This document shows positions 21,660 to 31,781 of a stretch of DNA of 64,000 bases, piece by piece. The stretch lies in NCBI GenBank assembly GCA_032164245.1, contig JAVMKO010000001.1, positions 17,769,603 to 17,833,602 of the forward strand. Reading direction: 5' to 3'. The notes beneath the pieces were generated by a model. That model did not search any database. It was not told the origin of the DNA and saw nothing but the letters and a program-made list of their open reading frames with translations. Each line of letters starts with the position of its first letter. Position 1 is the stretch's first letter. Source of the stretch: Sternotherus odoratus. Its lineage: Eukaryota; Chordata; Testudines; Kinosternidae. The translations under genes and the position numbers were made by a program.

Positions 21660-24283
21660 GTGGCAGGTTGGGACTGCCTAACTCTTAAGCACCCTGTAGA
21701 CTAGCGTTTGCGACTCACAGTCACTGATGGTAAGAACAAAGGGATATCAAAAGACAGGGTACAACTAAACAAGAAGACATTCTTGGTCAGCATGATAGGC
21801 AGTGGGTGGTAATTTTGAACAATATATTCAGCAGCAATATAATGCATCACAAATAAAAATTAGTAGTAGTCCAATGATTGTTACCAGTGCAAGACTGAAG
21901 TGAGACAAGTATCTGGGTGTGTGTGTGGCCTCCATTGCTGCAGTATTTGAGTGTATCACAAACATCAATAGATTTATTGTCACAACATTGTGTTGATATA
22001 GACTAGTACTATACGCCCTATTTTATAGAAAGGTATCAGACGTATACAGAGATCAGTTTTGGGTGCTTAACACTTGAGCTCTTTTGAAAATCTGGCTCCC
22101 CGTGCCTTGCCCAAATTTATGAAGGAAGTTGCAAATCTCTGTTTAGGACCTTAACCACACTGCCATCCTTCCTAAGAAAAGGACCTTGTGTTTCTTAAAT
22201 TTGAAAAACTTGCATTGCACAAGGTACACAGAGACAAACAGAAGTTGTTGCAAAACTATTCAGCCTTCCTATGCAAACATTCAGAGGAATTCAACTGTAG
22301 TTTGGAATGATTCACTGCTCCTTTATTATTATGTGTTACTGGGCGATCAGTGCAAACAATGCAGAGGATGCTGGAGATTGAAAGGGGAGCAAGTTCATTG
22401 TTCCTGGAAACTTGTGGGAGGAACCAACTTTTCTGAGCGATATAATATATTAAAGCTGTTTCAATGGAATTTCAGTTATAGCATGTCCCATATGTAAGAT
22501 CCAATATAATAAGGGCCCTCAATGAGTGTGCATCTTTAATTCACTCTCGATTCATATAAAAACATTTGCCTTTCCTTAGCTACCCTGCAGCAAGCAGAGA
22601 GAATGTCTTTTTTTGTCAGGGATTTGTAAATATGCCCTTGAAGACAGAGTGGAGAAGGGTATGTTCTGTCGGAGATTTGGCAGTTCTTATTTTCAGCGCA
22701 TTAGACTATTGTTCTTGTGTAGTTTCACGTTGAAGTGTTTTTTTTAAACCATGGTTAATTATCTTTGAATAGCTATCCAGTATTTAGAAAACAATTTTAA
22801 TACATTCTCTCTTGAAGGGAAAAGTACATGACTATTGACTTCAGAGAGAAATTAGTGTATTTTTCTTGCTGTGGCCTTACGGATTTCACTTATCCATGCA
22901 ATGAGGTTTTGTTCCATAAAAAATGGCATATTTTACTGTCAATTTGAAGAGCTTTTAGTAAAACACTAGTGATTAAAGTACTGAAAATAAAGTTAGATGT
23001 AAATCTATTGAAAACTTGCATTCACTTGGTGAAAGCAATATAATAAAATGTATTCTAATCAGCTCTTTAGAACAAGCCCCATAGATAGCCAAATTGCATT
23101 TTGAAAGGTGAATAAACACACTGTAGCTGATAAAGACCTTTAAGACTATTAGAGCTGAGCGTTGGCTAATTGTGTTTGAGGCTAGGTGGAAGGCTTTGAG
23201 AATGAAAAGTTTGTTGCTGTGGGACCAATAATGAAACTTCCCCTTACTGCTCTAATTTTCTGCGGTATCAAATCTGAATTCAAGGAAAAGGGGAGCAAAC
23301 AAATTATGTAAGCAACTCTTAAGTAATTAGTGACTCTTTCCTCTATTATTCCTGCCTTGCTAGACTAGACAAGCCTCACATTTGAGGAAGTTCGGCAAGT
23401 GTGTTAACTTTTACGAGCACTCTGAAAAACTAGAACAGGTTTGTGTTCAATAAATAGCGGGTCATAACTCCCACTGGAGTTAATGGCAGGTAAGGGAGAA
23501 GTAATTTTGATACTTTGAGCCCTGGGGATAGGATTAAGTGAGGAGAAGGGAGAGAAGGAGCATAGTGTGCTCTATGATATAATACAGCATCCTACAAATG
23601 TTTATCCCTGCTGTAACAGTTTCCAAGTTAGGTTAACTGGCAACAGCCCGGCTTTAAATCCCTGACAAAGAGGCAGTGTCTCTGGAAATAATGTGAACCT
23701 CAGTAGAATGAGCCCCTGTCATCCGCAGGACCCACGGTGTCTCCAGTGAAGGCTTTTCACCGAATGGGGTAAAGAATTCCAATTCGGCATTATTGGATCT
23801 CCTCTATAATCATGTGGATTATTCCTGGAGTAGGAACTTTGGAAGGGAGATGAAAATGTTTCCTTGTTCCTGAAAGTGGTACCCAGCATTCTGGCGAAAC
23901 TGCTATTCAGTTACCTTCAAATTCCCACAAATTCCCAGCAATAAAGGATGTTTAAATGTTGCAGTGAACTGTAAGGCTAGAAGACCCGGTGAGGTTCTAG
24001 TGCTGTGCTTTGTTCCGTGGGTGACATCCTGCTTTTTTGTAGGCACAGATGATCACATTATACTTGATCCCTCTCTTAGGACTCTGCGACTGAACACTCA
24101 ATGCTAGGACACGTCTAACTGGTGAGTTAGGGAAACATTTTAATTTCCCTTATCACCCCTTGCACTTATTACATCAAAACTATACCACCCTCAACCCCAT
24201 GTGTGCAGATGGAGGGCTTGCATATATTTATATGTTTGCAATATTCTTGGGTGGTGTTTTATTTTAATAGAGCGGAGCTGATT
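21660..24283. other. Intron, unique-looking, low in repeats
   Basis: The longest stretch in this intron with almost no transposon I can name. A possible foldback half lies near 22050-22110. No exon signature was seen. Low repeat density in a repeat-rich intron could mean functional non-coding sequence, but nothing here proves it. Confidence 0.5.
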
Positions 24284-24650
24284 CAATTGTTCGGAATTAA
24301 ATATTTCCTGTAATCAAAAATAGTCTTTTTTGGGGGGGGGGAGTGAGAATGGAAATTTTTGCAAAACATTTTCCCCTCCATTCCCCCCTCCTCTCCACCA
24401 GTGAAACCCCAAAAATGAAAAAAAAAGTTTTTTTGTTTAGGAATTTTTTCTTTGCCTCCCTCTTTTCAGTGGCAAAATGGAAAGAAAAAGAACAAAAGTG
24501 GGGGAAAGGCAGAGGTAAAATGAAAAACTGGAAATTTTCAAAAGCAAAAATTTCAATGAAATATTTCAAATAAATGAAAAATGGTTCTTTTAACACCCCA
24601 GAAGAGTAAAAATTATTTCAAATTGATCTAATTTCTTTGCAAAATTTCAT
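24284..24650. repeat. AT-rich imperfect inverted repeat
   Basis: Alternating blocks such as GAATGGAAATTTTTGC and GCAAAAATTTCAATG, with GAAAAACTGGAAATTTTC, form an imperfect foldback. Similar AT-rich foldbacks occur at 15415-15570 and 38110-38600. The frames on both strands (24297-24596) are composition artefacts. Confidence 0.5.
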
Positions 24651-25154
24651 TAACATTTTAATCATATTTGTTGCACAGTTATCAAACCATAAAAATCCAT
24701 AATCCATAATGGCTCTGCCTCTTATTGGGGCTGCACTTGGCTTCAAATCAGAGGCTTTGCATATATGAGGATCACTAAGATAACAGTTTCAAGAATAGTC
24801 TGTATCCATATAGAAAGCGAGGAATACTTGGGGTAACAAAGAGTCCTGTGGCACCTTAAAGACTAACTAAAGTATTGAAGCATAAGCTTTCGTGGGCTAA
24901 TACCCACTTCGTCGGATGCAAGCAGTGGAAGTGTCCAGGAGCAGGTACAGATAAGTAGGCAAGAACCAGGTAGGAGGTAACAAGGTTAGTCCAATCAGGC
25001 TGAACCAGCTTGTTATCTCAATTCAGGGAGGGTGAGGTATTCCTCTAGCAGCTGAATTGGAGGTGTGAACTCGGAGAGAGGAGAAGCTGTTTTTGTAATT
25101 ATCAAGCCACTCAAAATCTTTGTTCAATCCCAGATTGATTGTGTCAAATTTGCA

Positions 25155-25500
25155 AATAAATTACAGCTCTGCAGTTTCTCTTTGCAGTCTGGTCTTGAAG
25201 TTTTTTTGCTGCAATATGGTGACTTTTAAATCTGTAATTGTGTGTCCAGGCAGGTTGAAGTGTTCTCCTACAGGTTTTTGTATATTGCCATTCCTGATAT
25301 CTGATTTGTGTCCATTTATCCTTTTTCGTAGGGACTGTCCAGTTTGGTTGATGTACATAGCAGAGGGACATTGGTGGCATATAATGGCATATATGACATT
25401 GGTAGATGTGCAGGTGAATGAACCAGTGATGGTGTGGTTGATCTGGTTAACCTCCAGTTTTGCGTAGAGACTGGCCAGTTTGGCCAATGTACATAGCAAA
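25155..25500 (-). pseudogene. PLE GIY-YIG endonuclease fragment (minus copy)
   Basis: The minus-strand frame reads VIYAIICHQCPSAMYINQTG, then QSLRKRINGHKSDIRNGNIQ, then HFNLPGHTITDL. This is the C-terminal GIY-YIG nuclease of Penelope-like elements: the two cysteines and the Y-I-x-Q-T-G loop are visible, although the glycine of YIG is asparagine here. A stop after RETAEL and a shift into the ICKFDTINLGLN tail show decay. The reverse transcriptase upstream is missing. A second scrap of the YIG loop lies at about 25465-25500 beside the inversion junction. Confidence 0.85.
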
Positions 25501-26265
25501 AAAGAATAAATGGACAGAAATCTGACATCAGGAATCATAACATTCAAAAACCAGTAGAAGAACACTTCAATCTTCCTGGCCATTCCATTAAAGATTTGAT
25601 GGTTTCAGTTTTGAAACAGAAAAACTTCCAAAACAGACTCCAACGAGAAACTGAGGAACTGGAATTACAGTAGACTCTCGATTATCCAGGATGTGGATTA
25701 ACCAGGATGTAAAAAAAAATACGCGCATCTCACAGGGCCGGCCCTGGCTTTGCTGCCGCCCCAAGCACACACACACAAAAAACCCCTACCAGGGCGCAGG
25801 GCAGCCAGTGAACCAACACCTGCTCTCCCCAGCGCAGGATGGCTAGTGAATCAACCCCCACTCCCCATATTTCCTAAGGATGGTGATTATCCAGGATTTT
25901 ATTAACCAGAATTATTTTTTTCCCTATCATCCTGGATAATCGAGAGTCTACTGTAATTTTCAAATTGGACACAATTAACCAGGGGCTAAACAGGACTTCC
26001 AAATGGTTTGCTCATTACAGTAATTGATTGCATTTCCTGAGTTAATTTCCCTGACAACAGAAATCCATTTCAAAAGGTGTTTTTTTCTCCTTGTGATAAT
26101 GGATCATCTACATTTAACAGCCCTCTTAGAATTGTTATGCTAATGTACAATTTTTTTTCTTTCTGTGTGTATAAATGCATCTTACTTCTGTTCCATTCTA
26201 TGCATCTGATGAAGTGAGCTATAGCCCATGAAAGCTTATGCTGAAATAAACTAGTTAGTCTCTAA
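25499..26265 (+). pseudogene. PLE endonuclease C-terminus and 3' region (plus copy)
   Basis: The plus-strand frame from about 25505 reads INGQKSDIRNHNIQKPVEEH, then FNLPGHSIKDL and RLQRETEELEL. It is split at 25666 by the Tigger MITE and resumes at 25956 as FSNWTQLTRG. The PLE 3' untranslated tail follows (GCATCTGATGAAGTGAGCTA, CCATGAAAGCTTATGC) up to the Harbinger insertion at 26266, and its last bases reappear at 27787-27813. It is a non-functional fragment. Confidence 0.82.
25668..25953 (+). mobile_element. Tigger-like MITE, copy 1
   Basis: A 286-bp element with 25-bp terminal inverted repeats starting CAGTAGACTCTCGATTATCC, flanked by TA on both sides (25666-25667 and 25954-25955), as in Tc1/mariner-pogo elements. 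Inside it are GGTTAACCAGGATG-like subterminal repeats and a GC-rich middle. No transposase. Further copies lie at 41467-41765 and 54474-54758 (reversed). Confidence 0.92.
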
Positions 26266-26519
26266 GGGTATGATTAGACTACAGGGTGAAGCGCTGTTTT
26301 TTATAGCGCTTCCCTATTTAGCGCTACAGGTATTGCGCTACAGGGTGTGCATATTGAAGCCCTCTAGCGGCAAAGAGTGAACAGATTATCCGCACTTCTG
26401 GCGGTACTGAGAGTACCGGGATAGGGCAGGTATCCCACAGAGCACCTCTTCTGAAATCTGGCACAGTGCTTTGTGGGGAAGGGGGCGTTTATTGTGGCCA
26501 TTCTGCATCCGGCTAAAAG

Positions 26520-26610
26520 TCAGCCCGCCCACCACAGCCCTGCCGCCCGCAGCGGCAGGGCAAATGACAGCCCTGCTGTCCGCATCGGCAGGGCAAATGA
26601 CAGCCCTGCC
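26520..26610. repeat. Short GC-rich tandem units split by the LTR
   Basis: Units of about 32 bp built on CCGCAGCGGCAGGGCAAATG and ACAGCCCTGCCG occur here and again at 27400-27450 on the other side of the LTR. They formed one array in the Harbinger-type element before the LTR inserted. Confidence 0.7.
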
Positions 26611-26614
26611 GCCC

Positions 26615-27395
26615 TGTCACGGAGCGCCCGGGCGATGGTCTGAAACCGCTCCCTAGGAAGCCAGACCGGACTCCAGGTGAAGGGCCCCTTCTCCGTACAC
26701 AGCCTGTTTCCCAGGCCAGGAGCTTCAGGGGTCCCCACTTCCACCTTCCTGGGTCTGACCTCGGAGCATTCAGCACCTTCTGCCCCTCCGTGTGCTTCCC
26801 CCAGCAAGCCCGCCTGGGCGGGGTCCTGGGGGAGCCCATGGGTTCTGCACCCCAAATCCACAGTCAGACGTGACTCTCAGCCAGCCAGCAGAATAGACGG
26901 TTTATTTGAGATGTCAGGAACACCATCCAACTCACAGCTTCTCAGTCCAAACAGGGTCCATCCAGTTAGGCCTTTCTGGGGTGTGCCAGGAGGTGAGACC
27001 CAGATTCTGGGCTCCTGCTTCTCCCCCAGGTTTATTCGATGACTTTCATCTGGTCCAACACAGACCATGCAGCGAAAGAGCGTGAGCCCTCCGCTGGATC
27101 CATCTTGGGCCAGAGAGCCAGATGGCTTCTCTCCCTCTTCCCAGCTCGACCCAGACCCAGACTGACCACTCCCTGTAGCCACTTCCTGCTCCTTTGTTCC
27201 TTTCCGGGGCTTCAGGTGTTACCTGACCTCCCTCCCCCACCTGGGGTCAGGTTACAGCTTCCAGGGATGCCTCCCAGTGAGGGGAGGGCGTTGCCTCCTT
27301 GCTTCCAGCGTCAGCCCCTATCCCTTCACATAGACACCCAAGAAATGCACAGGGGAAACTGAGGCACACACACACAGCACTCCCACTTCGTCACA
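26615..27395 (-). mobile_element. Solo LTR nested in the Harbinger-type element
   Basis: A 781-bp insertion from TGTCACGGAG to CTTCGTCACA with the exact 5-bp duplication CGCCC (26610-26614 and 27396-27400). On the minus strand it starts TGTGACGAAGTGGGAGTG, contains GCCTCAGTTTCCCCTGTGC, and has AATAAA (plus-strand TTTATT at 26901-26906). I recognise this as an ERV-type LTR common in turtles. No internal genes are present. Confidence 0.9.
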
Positions 27396-27825
27396 CGCCC
27401 GCAGCAGCAGGGCAAATGACAGCCCTGCCGCCCGCAGCGGCAGGGTCCGGCAGCCCACCCGCAGTGGAGGAGGGTCTGACGTGGGGTCACCTGAGGAGGT
27501 GATAGAAGAGTTTTAAATGCTGGCCAGAGAGGATGCAATGGGGATTCTGGGCCAGGATGCTGGAGGCTGGAGGCTCACTATAACGCAAGGGGTGTGCACA
27601 TTGCAACCCTTGCGCTAAAACGGCAGCGCTAAAAGTTTTATTCCTCTCGTTTTGAGGTTTACCAGTAGCGCTTTAAACCGTCAGTAAAAGCGCAAAAAGT
27701 GCCTTGAAAGTGTGTTCTGGCAGTGCAATTGTAGCGCTAAAGAAGGGTTTTAGCGCTAAAAAAGCCCCAGTCTAACCATACCCTAAGGTGCTACAAGTAT
27801 TCCTCGCTTTCTTTAAGATAACAGT

Positions 27826-28140
27826 GCCTCTCTCTTAAAGTGGTTAGGGTGGGTATTGATTATTGATAGGAGTTCTTGGTAGGTTTGGTGCCGTTTGTTT
27901 AAATCCAGACCTCTTGAGATTACAAAACTGAGCACATATTTGGTCTTTTTGGCAGTCCTGTGAAAAATTTTTTGTGTCCCTTCTCCCCAGTGTACCCTTG
28001 GCCATGATGATTACATGGCTAGAAATGTAATGGATCAGACCAGTATCTAATTTAGTGTCCTGTCTCTGATAATGGCCAGCGCTAGATATGTCAGAGCAAG
28101 GTACAATAAACTCTGTAGTGGTCAATTATGGGATAACACA
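27826..28140. other. Intron, nothing recognised
   Basis: Short interval between the Penelope composite and the minus-strand CR1. The 93-codon minus-strand frame (27844-28125) has no domain I know. Confidence 0.45.
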
Positions 28141-28144
28141 CACA

Positions 28145-29790
28145 TAGAATCATAGAAATCATAGAAATATAGGTCTGGAAGGGGACCTCTAGAGGTCATC
28201 TACTCCACCCGCCCTCCGCTTGCTGAGAGGCTGGATCAAATAAACCTAGACCATCCCTGACAGGTGTTTGTCCAACCTGTACTTAAAACCCCCACTGATG
28301 GGGATACCAGAAACATCCTTGATAACGTATTCCAGTGCTTAACTATCCTTCTAGTTTTCCCTAATATCTGACCTAAAGCTCCTTTGTTGCAGATTAAGCC
28401 TGTTACTTATTATAATATATTCAGTGGATATGGAAAACAATTGTTCACACTCCTCTTTATAGGAGACTTTAACATTTTTGATGGCTGTCTTGTTTTCTCA
28501 GGAATAAACATGCCTAGAGATTTTTTTAAAACTTCTCCCATAGGTCACAGTTATATCATTTTTGTTGCAATCCTCTGGACTCTTTCCCGTTTGTTCACAT
28601 CTTTTTTAAAGTGCGGTTCTTAAAACTGGACACCGTACGCCTGCTGAGGTCTCATTAGTGCTGAATAGAGTGGAACAGTTACCTCCATGTCTTACATATG
28701 ACACTCCTGTCAATACACCCCAGAATGATACTAGCTTTTTTTTTTTGCAACTAAATCATGTTATTGGCTCTCATTCAATTTGTGATCCTCTATGACCCTT
28801 AGAGCTTTTGGTGCAGTATGACTGCCTAGCCAATTATTCGACATTTTGTATTTGATTTTTTCCTTCCTAAATGAAATACTTTGCACTTGGCTTTACTGAG
28901 TTTCATCTTGTTGATTGTCCAGTTGTCCAATTTATCATGGTCCTTTTGAATTCTAAATAAAGCGCTTGCATCTCCTTCCAGTCTGGTATTATCCACAAAT
29001 GTTATAAACATACTCTCTACTCCATTATCTAAGTCACTAATGAAAATATTGAATAGAACCAGACTCCAGGATAGACCATTGCAGGACACCACTAGATACA
29101 CCTCCCTCCACCCCACAGTTTGACAGTGAAGCATTGTTAATTGTTCTTTGAGTATGGTCTTTCAACCAGTTGTGCACCCACCGTATAGTAATTTCATCGA
29201 GACCACATTTCCCAAGTTTGCTTATGAAAATAAGGAGGAGTCTGGTGGCACCTTAAAGACTAACAGATTTATTTGGGCATAAGCTTTCGTGGGTAAAAAT
29301 CCCACTTTTTCAGATGCATCAGATGGTTTTGTGGATACAGACAAACATAGCTACCCTTCTGATACTTATGAACATGTTATGGAGGACTGTCAAAATCCTT
29401 CCCAAAAAAATCGATGTATTTCAGATCTACTGCTTTCTCCTATCCACTAGGCAAGTAACCCTTTCAAAGAAGGAAATTAGGTTGGTTTGGCATGATTTGT
29501 TCTTGACAAATACATGTTGGCTATTATAATATAACTCTCTTACCTTCTTGGTGCTTAAAAACTGATTGATTGTTAATGTGTTCCAGTATCTTTCCAGGTA
29601 TCGAAATTAGATTGACTGGTCTATAATTCCCCAGTCCTCTTTGTTCCCCTTTTTTAAAGCTAGGTACTGTGTTTGCCCCTTTTCCAGTCCTCTGGGACCT
29701 GACCTGCTCTCCTTGAGTTCTCAAAGATAATTGCTGATGGTTCTGAGATTACTTCAGCTAGTCCTTTAAGTATCCTAGTGTGAATTTCAT
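28145..29790 (-). mobile_element. Minus-strand CR1 LINE, decayed
   Basis: The 3' end is at 28145 (GAATCATAGAAATCATAG on the plus strand, the complement of the CR1 tail), with coding sequence above it. Minus-strand frames give the RT segment NYRPVNLISIPGKILEHINN (around 29540-29640), a SNCGVEGGVSSG region, a degraded catalytic box FVDN in place of FADD (near 29003) and LSKAKCKVFHLGRKKSNTK at the end. The PLE tail at 29229-29367 interrupts it. It is a different CR1 subfamily from those at 733-4650. Confidence 0.85.
29229..29367 (-). mobile_element. Short Penelope-like 3'-end element
   Basis: A 139-bp insertion in the CR1. The left part reads, in antisense, GAGTCTGGTGGCACCTTAAA, GACTAACAGATTTATTTGGG and CATAAGCTTTCGTGGG. 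The right part reads in sense GTGGATACAGACAAACATAG then CTACCCTTCTGATA. The two opposite-facing 3' ends abut with no body between them. A repeat CTTATGAA flanks it (29221-29228 and 29368-29375). This is the same foldback plan as 11237-11466, but with the longer tail on the right. Confidence 0.78.
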
Positions 29791-29965
29791 CAGTCCCTGC
29801 CAACTTGAATGCATCTAACTTACTTAAATACTATATTTTTAACATGTTCTATCTCACCCCTATCAATTAATAGGTGGTTTATGCAAAAGCAAAGGTTTAT
29901 ATCCCTTCTGTGGTTTTGTTATCCTTTCTAATGTAACTAAATATGCATGTGACATTACAAAAATA

Positions 29966-30045
29966 GGGCCAGATTTTCAGAAGACATCAGCACATTGGCC
30001 ACAACTGTTTCTGCTGGATGATGAGTAGCTTTGAAAATCCAGCCC
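29966..30045. mobile_element. Short foldback MITE
   Basis: Inverted ends GGGCCAGATTTTCAGAAG and TTTGAAAATCCAGCCC in an 80-bp element, a very common sauropsid family. No clear TSD. Partial relatives are near 22070, 32560 and 53945. Confidence 0.65.
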
Positions 30046-30604
30046 TTATTTAGATGACTGAGTAGGACCTGAGCTCCTTATAAAATCTGCCTCTAATTGT
30101 AGATGCTTTGCCATCTGCCTATCTTATCCATGATATCTAATTTGGTTTTGGGCCTGCAGTGGGAGTTTTAGGAAAGCATGAGATAATTAGCCATGTTGGA
30201 ATTTGACCAAGACACTGAGACTTGCAAAATGAGTCATGAGATCTTTAGTGTGCTCCCCTTGAACCTCACTGGGACACTGGCTGCCTATCAACTGAACAAG
30301 AAGCATCTGTCACTGAATCACCACTTTTTGCAGCACAGTGGACTTAATTTGCTTGTGAGATCTTCTGTAATCATAGTCTTCAGTGGTAGATTTTCTACAG
30401 GCATTTGGGAGATATCTTCCCAAAAGCAAGATTTAAAACTTTTTTTCTTTTTAAATCAGTTTTGAGGGAGAAAAAGGTTTTGATTTTTGGGGGATGGGGG
30501 AAATTTTTTTGTATATAATCCAGTGCTCTGGAAATCAAAACTGATTGAGACTAATGGTAATTCATGTCAGTGACAGAACTGACAATTCTTATCAGACATG
30601 ACTG
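30046..30604. other. Intron, nothing recognised
   Basis: No repeat or exon recognised; the 90-codon frame at 30193-30465 shows no known domain. Confidence 0.45.
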
Positions 30605-31781
30605 GTTCTTCTTCAAGAGTGTCCCTGTGGGTGCTCCACTCCAGGTGTTGGTGCATCCCTGTGTCTTTGCTCGGAGATTTTTGCAGCAGTGCTTGTAGTG
30701 GCCATGCATGCGCTGGGCCTGCCCCCCCACTCTAAGTGTAACTTAATAATACACATGCATGGCCGGTCTCCTCAGTTCCTTCTCTACAGTCCCTGGCCTG
30801 AGACGGACCCAGCAGACTTGCTAAGAACTTTCTTCCTCTCGTTACTATTACCATATACACTTTTTTTTTCCAAGGACAAGGTTACCCTTAGACTACACCC
30901 CAAATTCCTTCCTAAGGTACATTCCTCATTCCATATCAATGAGCCGATACACCTACCGACCTTTATTCCGAAACCCACATGCAAACTCTCTTGAGGCCGT
31001 AATGACTACATTCGATGTGCACAGAGCCTTGTCCTTTCACTTGGATAGAAGCAAACCTTTTAGGAGCTCTTCTAGACTCTGTCTCCATCGCTGAGCGTTC
31101 CAAAGGAACACCTGTTTCCATCCAGAGACTTTCAAACTGGATTTCCAAGTGTATCCGATTGTGCTATCAGATAAAGAAAGTTGCACCTCCAGTTGGCATT
31201 AGAACTCGCTCCACTAGATCTGTGGCTACCTCTATGGCTTTCTTACGCAAAGTTCCCCGGCTGACATTTGTAAAGCGGCCACTTGGTCCTCTGAAAAGAC
31301 GTTTGTTAAACACGATGCCCTTACTCGAGGCAAACACATGCCCTCTCTCTGATACACCATTGGGCAGAACTGTGTTATCTACTTCATTCCTCTCAGATCC
31401 GAAGTCCCTACCTCCTTGAGATACACTGCTTTAAGTCACCTGGAATGGAGCACCCGCATGGACATCTCTCTCGAAGAAGAGAAGGTTACTCACTCTGTGC
31501 AGTAACTAACGTTCTTTGACATGAGTGTCCCTGTGGGTGCTCCACTACTCACCCTCATCCCCTGTACTTCGGGGTTGGGATAGCCTTCATTGTAGAAAAG
31601 GAAGTGAGGAGACCGGCTATGCATGCGTACTATTCAGGTATACTTAGAGCGGGGGGAGGGAGGCCCAGAACATGCACGGCCACTACGAGTACTGCTGCAA
31701 AACTGTCCGAGCGAAGGTGCAGGGACACACCGACACCTGGAGTGGAGCACCCGCAGGGACACTGATATCAAAGAACATCAG
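30605..31781 (+). mobile_element. DIRS-like tyrosine-recombinase retroelement, internally deleted
   Basis: About 185-bp inverted terminal repeats (30605-30790 and about 31598-31781) share phrases such as GGTGCTCCACTCCAGGTGT and its complement. Before the right repeat, at 31436-31556, a junction-like segment repeats both element ends back to back (TGGAATGGAGCACCCGCATG then AGTGTCCCTGTGGGTGCTCC). This is the layout of the DIRS internal complementary region. Between them lies a remnant recombinase frame. Gag, RT and RNase H are missing. No TSD is expected for DIRS elements, and none was seen. Confidence 0.8.
30855..31419 (+). pseudogene. DIRS tyrosine recombinase remnant
   Basis: Frames read DKVTLRLHPKFLPKVHSSFH then INEPIHLPTFIPKP near 30870-30975, and later KGTPVSIQRLSNWISKCIRL and TRSTRSVATSMAF in the 31015-31419 frame. 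In the family as I know it, the catalytic HxxR box precedes a VATS-type helix. Here the histidine position is arginine (CGC at 31207-31209), followed by S-T-R. With the frameshift and the early loss of the C-terminus, the enzyme is dead. Confidence 0.72.

Larger units (their letters stand above)
26266..27783. mobile_element. Harbinger-type element with AGCGCT motifs
   Basis: Terminal inverted repeats GGGTATGATTAGAC and GTCTAACCATACCC, flanked by TAA (26263-26265 and 27784-27786), fit PIF/Harbinger with a 3-bp TAA/TTA target. Subterminal regions are studded with AGCGCT, TAGCGCTA and GCGCTAAA palindromes (26291-26345 and 27595-27765). The element interrupts the PLE tail, and the phrase resumes exactly after it. 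Subtracting the nested LTR and its duplication leaves about 732 bp. A diverged relative is at 50120-50773. Confidence 0.88.
24788..27813. mobile_element. Composite Penelope-like insertion, two inverted copies
   Basis: A minus-strand PLE copy (24788 to about 25498) is joined head-to-head to a plus-strand copy (about 25499-27813), with the 3' ends facing outward. The 12-bp duplication TAAGATAACAGT is exact on both sides (24776-24787 and 27814-27825), so the pair arose as one integration. The left 3' end extends through AGTCTGTATCCATATAG, whereas the right end stops about 25 bases earlier at CTCGCTTTCT. Later insertions inside the right copy are a Tigger-like MITE (25668-25953) and a Harbinger-type element (26266-27783), which itself holds a solo LTR. 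Confidence 0.85.

Noticed and set aside
26471..27538. Cluster of 60-121-codon frames on both strands
   Set aside because: They cover a solo LTR and flanking GC-rich units, with no retroviral gene signature.
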